Shown here piece by piece: positions 7,562-11,949 of a stretch of DNA of 11,949 nt. The DNA comes from Melioribacteraceae bacterium (GTDB lineage Bacteria; Bacteroidota; Ignavibacteria; Ignavibacteriales; Melioribacteraceae). The translations under genes and the position numbers were made by a program. Location of the stretch: the NCBI GenBank assembly GCA_015494845.1, contig WGAL01000025.1, positions 1-11,949 of the forward strand, given 5' to 3'. How positions within the stretch are numbered: position 1 is the first letter of the stretch; every line of letters begins with the position of its first letter. A model generated the notes under the pieces. It made no database searches, was not told where the DNA came from, and was given only the letters and a program-made list of their open reading frames with translations.

Positions 7562-9772
7562 TCAAGTTGTTTTTGCGCTTAACATTCTTTCGGCAAAATA
7601 AACGCCTTTTACTTTTTTTAATCTTGTAATTAAATGATTAAGATGTTCGAGGTTCTCAACGTAAACCGTTAGAAAACCTGAGAAAAATCCGTCGTCGGTT
7701 TTGATATTAATCGAATGAATGTTTGTGTCTTTGTAATTTGTAATGCTGTTCGATAAATCTTTAAGAATACCAGGATTATCCTCGCCTCTGAGCGAAATTG
7801 CCGCGATGAACGTCGATTTTTGTTTTAAGGGCCAATTCACTGGAACCAATCTTTCCGGCGATTTCTTTGCCAATCCGATTAAGTTTTTGCAATCTTTTCT
7901 GTGAATCGTAATTCCGTGTCCGATTGTTACGTAGCCGATAATTTGGTCGCCGGGAATTGGGTTGCAACAATTTGCGTAATGATAAACAAATCCCTTGTGT
8001 TCGCCTTCGATGACGACGCCGCCGGCGTCGCGTCGCGCAACGTTTGCGAATTTATCGAATTCCTCAATCTCTTCCGTTTCTTCGCTCGATTTTTTCGGAG
8101 ATTTCAAAATTTCGTCGATATCGATTTCGCCCAATCCAATCGCTTTGAAAAAATGGCGCACGCTTTCGTAATGCAATTTGTTGCTCAACCGTTGCAAATC
8201 GTCGTCGGAAAAAGTGAGTTTTAATTTTTTGATTTTCTTTTCCCAAAGTTTTTTGCCGGTATTTACGATTTCTTCGTCCTGCCGGTTCAAAAAACGGCGG
8301 ATTTGATTTTTCGCCTTATGCGTCTTTACGAATTGCAACCAGTTTTTATTCGGACGCTGATTTTTCGACGTGATGATTTCGACGACGTCGCCGCTGTGCA
8401 AGGTTGAATTAAGCGGAACGATTTTGCCGTTTACTTTCGCGCCAATGCACGTTTCGCCGATTTTAGAGTGAATTGCGTATGCGAAATCAACGGGCGTGGA
8501 AGCGGCGGGCAAGCGAATTAAATCGCCTTTCGGCGTAAAAACATAAATTTCGTCTTGGTAAAGATTCATCCGGAAACTTGCGAGAATTTCCTTCGTCGCT
8601 TCGTCTTTCGAGGCGTTTTCAAAAACGTCGCGAATCCAGTTCACCCATTCTTCCATTTCCTTGTCGGAAGTAAAAGACGATTCTTTGTATTTCCAGTGCG
8701 CCGCAACGCCGCGTTCGGCAATTTCGTGCATCTTGCGCGTGCGTATTTGTATTTCCACCATTCGCCCGTCGTGATTGATTACCGTGTTGTGAAGCGATTG
8801 GTAATTGTTCTTTTTCGGAATTGCGATGTAATCCTTAAATCTATCGGGAAGCGGACGATACATTTGATTTATTATTCCAAGCACGTAATAACAAACGTTG
8901 GGATTGTCGTCTTCTATTATTATTCTGATTGCGAGCAAATCGTAAATGTTTTCGAACGTGGTATTTCGTTTAATCATTTTACGGTAAATGGAATAAAGGT
9001 GTTTTGCGCGTCCGGCAATTTCGAATTTCAGTCCTTCTTCTTCGAGTTTCGCTTTAATCGGTTTGATAAATTCTTGAATATATTTCTCGCGCTCTTCCCG
9101 CTTTTCTCTTACTCGGCTTGCCAATTCGTTGTACGCCTCGCGGTTCAAATACTTAAACGACAAATCTTCGAGTTCCCATTTAATTTTACCGAGTCCGAAA
9201 CGGTTTGCAAACGGCGCGTAAATTTCGAGCGTTTCGCGGGCAATGCGTCGTTGTTTTTCCGGTCTTACGTAATCGAGCGTGCGCATATTGTGAAGGCGGT
9301 CGGCGAACTTAACCAAAATCACGCGCAAATCGTTCACCATCGAAAGCAAAAGTTTTCTGTAATTTTCCGCTTGATTGATTTCGTGTCCCTTGAAAATTCC
9401 GCCGATTTTTGTAACGCCGTTAACGATTTCCGCGACTGTTTCGCCAAATTCTTTGCGAATAAATTCCAGACTGATGTCGGTGTCTTCCACTACGTCGTGC
9501 AAAAGCGCGGCGGCGACCGAAACGTCGTCGATGCTTATTTCTTCGGCGACGATTTTTGCGACCGCAATCGGATGCAGAAAATACGGTTCGCCTGACGCAC
9601 GGTAATCGTTTTTATGCGCCTCGAAAGCGACCTTGAAAGCGCGTTTAATCAAATCTTCATCAACGGAATGCAAATGTTTACGACAAACGCTTAACAAATC
9701 GTCAAGCAATTCGTTATATTTTTTCTCGTCGATTTCTTGTCTAACTATATTTTCTTTTTTTTGCGCTTTCAT
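7562..9772 (-). CDS. rel: Bifunctional (p)ppGpp synthetase/hydrolase (RelA/SpoT homologue)
   Basis: Makes and degrades the stringent-response alarmone (p)ppGpp. At 736 aa it has the complete long-RSH architecture. The HD hydrolase has H53, H92-D93 in LLHDVVEDT and D158 in FADRLHNMR. The synthetase has RFKD at 311-314, NYQSLHN at 323-329 and EIQIRT at 340-345. The TGS domain spans about 402-466, the conserved-cysteine region has C602-C603 and C628, and the ACT domain spans about 655-733. The intact HD residues and the RFKD rather than ExDD form point to a bifunctional enzyme, not a RelA-type synthetase only. The ATG at 9772 lies inside the end of the TPR gene (32-nt overlap) and has no strong ribosome binding site, suggesting coupled translation. 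A slightly later start is possible because the first 15 residues are not family-specific. Confidence 0.96.
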   Translation of the reverse strand: MKAQKKENIVRQEIDEKKYNELLDDLLSVCRKHLHSVDEDLIKRAFKVAFEAHKNDYRASGEPYFLHPIAVAKIVAEEISIDDVSVAAALLHDVVEDTDISLEFIRKEFGETVAEIVNGVTKIGGIFKGHEINQAENYRKLLLSMVNDLRVILVKFADRLHNMRTLDYVRPEKQRRIARETLEIYAPFANRFGLGKIKWELEDLSFKYLNREAYNELASRVREKREEREKYIQEFIKPIKAKLEEEGLKFEIAGRAKHLYSIYRKMIKRNTTFENIYDLLAIRIIIEDDNPNVCYYVLGIINQMYRPLPDRFKDYIAIPKKNNYQSLHNTVINHDGRMVEIQIRTRKMHEIAERGVAAHWKYKESSFTSDKEMEEWVNWIRDVFENASKDEATKEILASFRMNLYQDEIYVFTPKGDLIRLPAASTPVDFAYAIHSKIGETCIGAKVNGKIVPLNSTLHSGDVVEIITSKNQRPNKNWLQFVKTHKAKNQIRRFLNRQDEEIVNTGKKLWEKKIKKLKLTFSDDDLQRLSNKLHYESVRHFFKAIGLGEIDIDEILKSPKKSSEETEEIEEFDKFANVARRDAGGVVIEGEHKGFVYHYANCCNPIPGDQIIGYVTIGHGITIHRKDCKNLIGLAKKSPERLVPVNWPLKQKSTFIAAISLRGEDNPGILKDLSNSITNYKDTNIHSINIKTDDGFFSGFLTVYVENLEHLNHLITRLKKVKGVYFAERMLSAKTT

Positions 9773-10751
9773 AAAGTTTTTTGATTTTCTCCAAACGCCC
9801 GTTTAGTGCGTCTTTTTCGTAATCGCTTAAATTATAACTCAAAGCGACGCTACATTGTTCCAAAACATTATCGTAATTTTTCAGATTAAATTCAAGCATC
9901 GCGATTTTATGTCGCAAAATAATTTCGTTTATCCGGTTCTCTCTTTTTTTAGAGAGAGTCAAATCGAGCGCGCGCGCGTAAATCTCAATTGCTTTTTTCT
10001 TATCGAACCGTTTTTCAACGTTCGCGTACGCCATTAAAAGATAGCGGTTGCGCGGGTATTTTTCCGTTTGCGGAACGATAATTTTTTTCGCTTCGTCGTA
10101 GCGTTTTTCGTTCATCAAAATCCAAAATAGCGAAACGGCGGCGAGATTATTGTTGTAACTGTCCTTGTTCAACGCGCCGAACAAATTTTTTATTGCGCTT
10201 TTGCGTTTGTCTTTGATAAACGGAATCCAACCTAATTTTTCGCTAATCCAATAATCGTAAATTGCAACGGCGATTATTGCGTCGGTAAACGTCGAATCAA
10301 TTTCCAAGCATTCTTCGTAATAATCAATCGCCGTCGAACCGTTATCGAGCGCGGAAAAGTAATCGCCGAGAAGCCCTTCGAAATAAGCCAAATAGCCGTT
10401 CGAAAGCGCTTTCGCGTAATAATTCCAAATGTTCCCGCCTCCGGAATAAATCAAACTGTCGGAAATTTTGTCCGCGTCGGCAAGAGCCGAATAAATTTCC
10501 GTGTCAAACCTTGCGCTGTTTTCGCTGAATTTCCAATTAATGTAATTTGCCGCGCTTAACAAATACGGAAACGGATTTGCCGGAAATTCGGTTCTGAAAA
10601 TTTGACTTGTTTTTTCCGCTTTCTCAAATTCTTCGTTCGCAGTTAAATCGATAATTTCCCGGATGTAAGCGTCGATTTTTTTATCGGGGTAATTTTGTCC
10701 GAACGAGAACGGAACCAATAACAGCAAGATAAGAATGCTAAAGCGTGCCAA
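9741..10751 (-). CDS. Exported TPR-repeat protein
   Basis: Predicted secreted protein of 336 aa. The N-terminus MARFSILILLLLVPFSFGQ is a short signal peptide with likely cleavage after SFG. There is no lipobox Cys, so it should be periplasmic or outer-membrane associated rather than a lipoprotein. The rest is helical with degenerate TPR-like pairs, for example around residues 27-60, 130-165 (YYEECLEIDSTFTDAI) and 205-300 (YDEAKKIIVPQTEKYP, KKAIEIYARALDL, YDNVLEQCSVAL). The start is TTG at 10751, supported by AGGAG at 10761-10765 with a 9-nt spacer and by the position of the signal peptide; no ATG lies nearby. It overlaps the end of upp by 14 nt and the start of rel by 32 nt. Its function is unknown; TPR proteins usually act as scaffolds. 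I recognise no specific family. Confidence 0.8.
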   Translation of the reverse strand: MARFSILILLLLVPFSFGQNYPDKKIDAYIREIIDLTANEEFEKAEKTSQIFRTEFPANPFPYLLSAANYINWKFSENSARFDTEIYSALADADKISDSLIYSGGGNIWNYYAKALSNGYLAYFEGLLGDYFSALDNGSTAIDYYEECLEIDSTFTDAIIAVAIYDYWISEKLGWIPFIKDKRKSAIKNLFGALNKDSYNNNLAAVSLFWILMNEKRYDEAKKIIVPQTEKYPRNRYLLMAYANVEKRFDKKKAIEIYARALDLTLSKKRENRINEIILRHKIAMLEFNLKNYDNVLEQCSVALSYNLSDYEKDALNGRLEKIKKLYESAKKRKYS

Positions 10752-11367
10752 ATGTTCTGTCTCCTGCGTCTCCCAAACCTGGCAAAATGTAACCGGCGTC
10801 GTTTAATTCCCTGTCGAGCGAAGCCGTATAAATTCGCACGTCGGGATGTTCTTCTTGCAAACGTTTTACGCCTTCCGGCGCGGCGATAAGCGAAACAAAT
10901 GTCAAATCTTTTGCGCCCCTTTTTTTTAGCCAATTAAGAGCCGCGCTTGCGCTGCCTCCGGTTGCCAACATTGGGTCGAGCAAAATTGTTTTTGCATGGT
11001 CTAAATTTTTCGGGGCTTTGAAATAATAAGCAATCGGCTGCAAAGTCTCTTCATCGCGCTGCAAACCAATGTGTCCGACTTTCGCATCGGGAATAAGCGT
11101 GTGAAAAGCGTGAACCAAACTCAATCCTGCGCGCAAAACGGGAATAACAATTATCTCTTTGTTGAATTTGTGGCCGGTAGTTTTTTCGAGCGGCGTTTCA
11201 ACTTCAACTTTGTCCATACCGAAAGTTTCGCTCACCTTAATTGCAAGCGAATAAGCGACTCTGTCCAAAGCAGCACGGAAATTTTCCGAGTCGGTATTTT
11301 TATCGCGCAGAACCGTAAGTTCGCGTTTTACAAGCGGGTTATCGACTATTATTAAATTATCAAACAT
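10738..11367 (-). CDS. upp: Uracil phosphoribosyltransferase
   Basis: Cytoplasmic salvage enzyme that converts uracil and PRPP to UMP and pyrophosphate. The 209-aa length is typical. It shows the family start LIIVDNPLVKRELTVLRDKNT, the IPVLRAGLSLV block (75-85), the PRPP-binding loop TILLDPMLATGGSA (127-140) and the C-terminal uracil-binding segment GYILPGLGDAGDRTFGT (192-208). The start ATG overlaps the end of the upstream oxidoreductase gene by 8 nt. The end overlaps the TTG start of the TPR gene by 14 nt, and the ribosome binding site of the TPR gene lies within the codons of the GDAGD segment. Expression is therefore likely operonic. Nothing looks abnormal in the active-site motifs. Confidence 0.97.
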   Translation of the reverse strand: MFDNLIIVDNPLVKRELTVLRDKNTDSENFRAALDRVAYSLAIKVSETFGMDKVEVETPLEKTTGHKFNKEIIVIPVLRAGLSLVHAFHTLIPDAKVGHIGLQRDEETLQPIAYYFKAPKNLDHAKTILLDPMLATGGSASAALNWLKKRGAKDLTFVSLIAAPEGVKRLQEEHPDVRIYTASLDRELNDAGYILPGLGDAGDRTFGTL

Positions 11368-11949
11368 CTTTTGCTTTTTTCCCTAAAATTGAAAGAATAT
11401 TCACAAACGGCGAAAGCGGCGGCGTGTAATTGTAATCCACATCAGCGAGAACTCCGTATTCCGCTTTTGCCCTAATTAATGCGGATATTACATCTGCATA
11501 TTGCGCAGATTGTTCGGCTCCCCAAAACGACGCGCCCAAAATTCTTTTTGTATTTTTCTCGAACACAAATTTTCCAAAAACTTTTTTGCTGCCAGGCATC
11601 ACCTTGATTTTACTAAATCCGATTGCCGTAACCGAATGAACGTCCGTAAAATGCTCCTTGGCTTTTGCCTCCGTCAATCCAACCGAAGCGTAATTGTTTC
11701 CAAAAATTTTCACGGCGATATTCGTTACAACCGGCAAAGAAAATTCATTTCCGCCGGCCGCGTTTGCTCCCGCTACGTGGCTTTGATTGTAAGCGATTGT
11801 CGCAATTGGGAAATAGTCCGGCTTGTTTGTTACGGCGTTAATAATTTCCGTGTTGTCCCCTGCGGCAAAAATATTCCAGTCGGAAGTCTTTTGTTTTGAA
11901 TCGACTTTTATTCCGCCGAATTTTCCAAGTTCCAATCCTGCTTTTTGCG
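11360..11949 (-). CDS. FAD/NAD(P) disulfide-oxidoreductase family protein (NADH oxidase/CoA-disulfide reductase-like), 5' partial
   Basis: Only the C-terminal 196 residues lie in the window. The frame is open to the edge (QKAGLELGKFGGIKVD reads like the interior of the family), so the TTG at 11935 is not the real start. The segment WNIFAAGDNTEIINAV is the conserved FAD-binding AAGD motif. PIATIAYNQSHVAGANAAGG follows, then the dimerisation domain (VKVFGxxYASVGLTEAKA-like stretch, RILGASFWG, ADVISALIRA). The terminal DVDYNYTPPLSP resembles the Y-x-PP-[FL]-S motif of NADH oxidases and CoA-disulfide reductases. The position that in CoA-disulfide reductases carries Tyr in a YYPG motif reads VMPG here. 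The active-site Cys would be in the missing half, so oxidase, peroxidase and CoA-reductase roles cannot be told apart. Its stop overlaps the upp start by 8 nt. Confidence 0.85.
   Translation of the reverse strand, partial: QKAGLELGKFGGIKVDSKQKTSDWNIFAAGDNTEIINAVTNKPDYFPIATIAYNQSHVAGANAAGGNEFSLPVVTNIAVKIFGNNYASVGLTEAKAKEHFTDVHSVTAIGFSKIKVMPGSKKVFGKFVFEKNTKRILGASFWGAEQSAQYADVISALIRAKAEYGVLADVDYNYTPPLSPFVNILSILGKKAKDV

Noticed and set aside
8014..8030. GC-rich hairpin CGACGCC/GGCGTCG in rel
   Set aside because: It falls within codons for an ordinary RDAGG stretch before the conserved-cysteine region and has no accompanying signal; it is probably chance.
8555..9595. Long open frame (346 codons) on the + strand opposite rel
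   Set aside because: It lies wholly antisense to the conserved HD and synthetase regions of rel. Its translation is rich in Phe, Val and Arg without domain motifs, as expected for a mirror of a codon-biased gene.
9938..9957. TCTCTCT/AGAGAGA hairpin with a run of seven A on the coding strand, as a terminator or frameshift site in the TPR gene
   Set aside because: It lies inside an intact reading frame, the A run is in the loop with no downstream structure, and no alternative frame product is evident.

Overview
The window is densely coding bacterial chromosome with moderate-to-low G+C. It shows no tRNA, rRNA, CRISPR array, insertion sequence or phage gene. A RibF of normal bacterial type, a long bifunctional Rel rather than separate RelA and SpoT, and a GAF/PEP-synthase-like protein suggest a Gram-negative bacterium outside the Proteobacteria. 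The FCB/Fibrobacterota neighbourhood is a guess from gene style, not something the sequence proves.

Left block (+ strand, 1-3500): ribF, rpsO and pnp in the classic order that often follows truB/rbfA/infB. A 97-base leader with two small hairpins precedes rpsO. A clear intrinsic terminator (3461-3496) follows pnp. Together these make FMN/FAD, a 30S ribosomal protein and the main phosphorolytic RNA-decay enzyme.

Convergence zone (3438-3560): the terminator, then a short repeat cluster of 7-bp units (ACTCGTY) around a 15-base hairpin. The repeat runs into the end of the last minus-strand gene and supplies its last codon and stop.

Right block (- strand, 11949 down to 3561): seven tightly packed co-directional genes, in transcription order. 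They are an FAD/NAD(P) disulfide-oxidoreductase family protein (5' end outside the window), upp, a secreted TPR protein, rel, yqgF/ruvX, a 1009-aa GAF plus PEP-synthase-type ATP-grasp protein, and a short HisH-like protein. Most junctions overlap or are a few bases apart, so at least part of it is probably one operon. It mixes uracil salvage and (p)ppGpp control with housekeeping.

The most unusual part is the last pair. The GAF/ATP-grasp protein has the PEP-synthase nucleotide-binding module but neither the swivelling phosphohistidine domain nor the PEP-binding barrel. It is coupled by an ATGA overlap to a HisH-type glutamine amidotransferase relative whose nucleophile position is Gly and whose C-terminal His/Glu part is absent. 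This could be a two-protein device using a dead amidotransferase fold, or simply a decaying gene.
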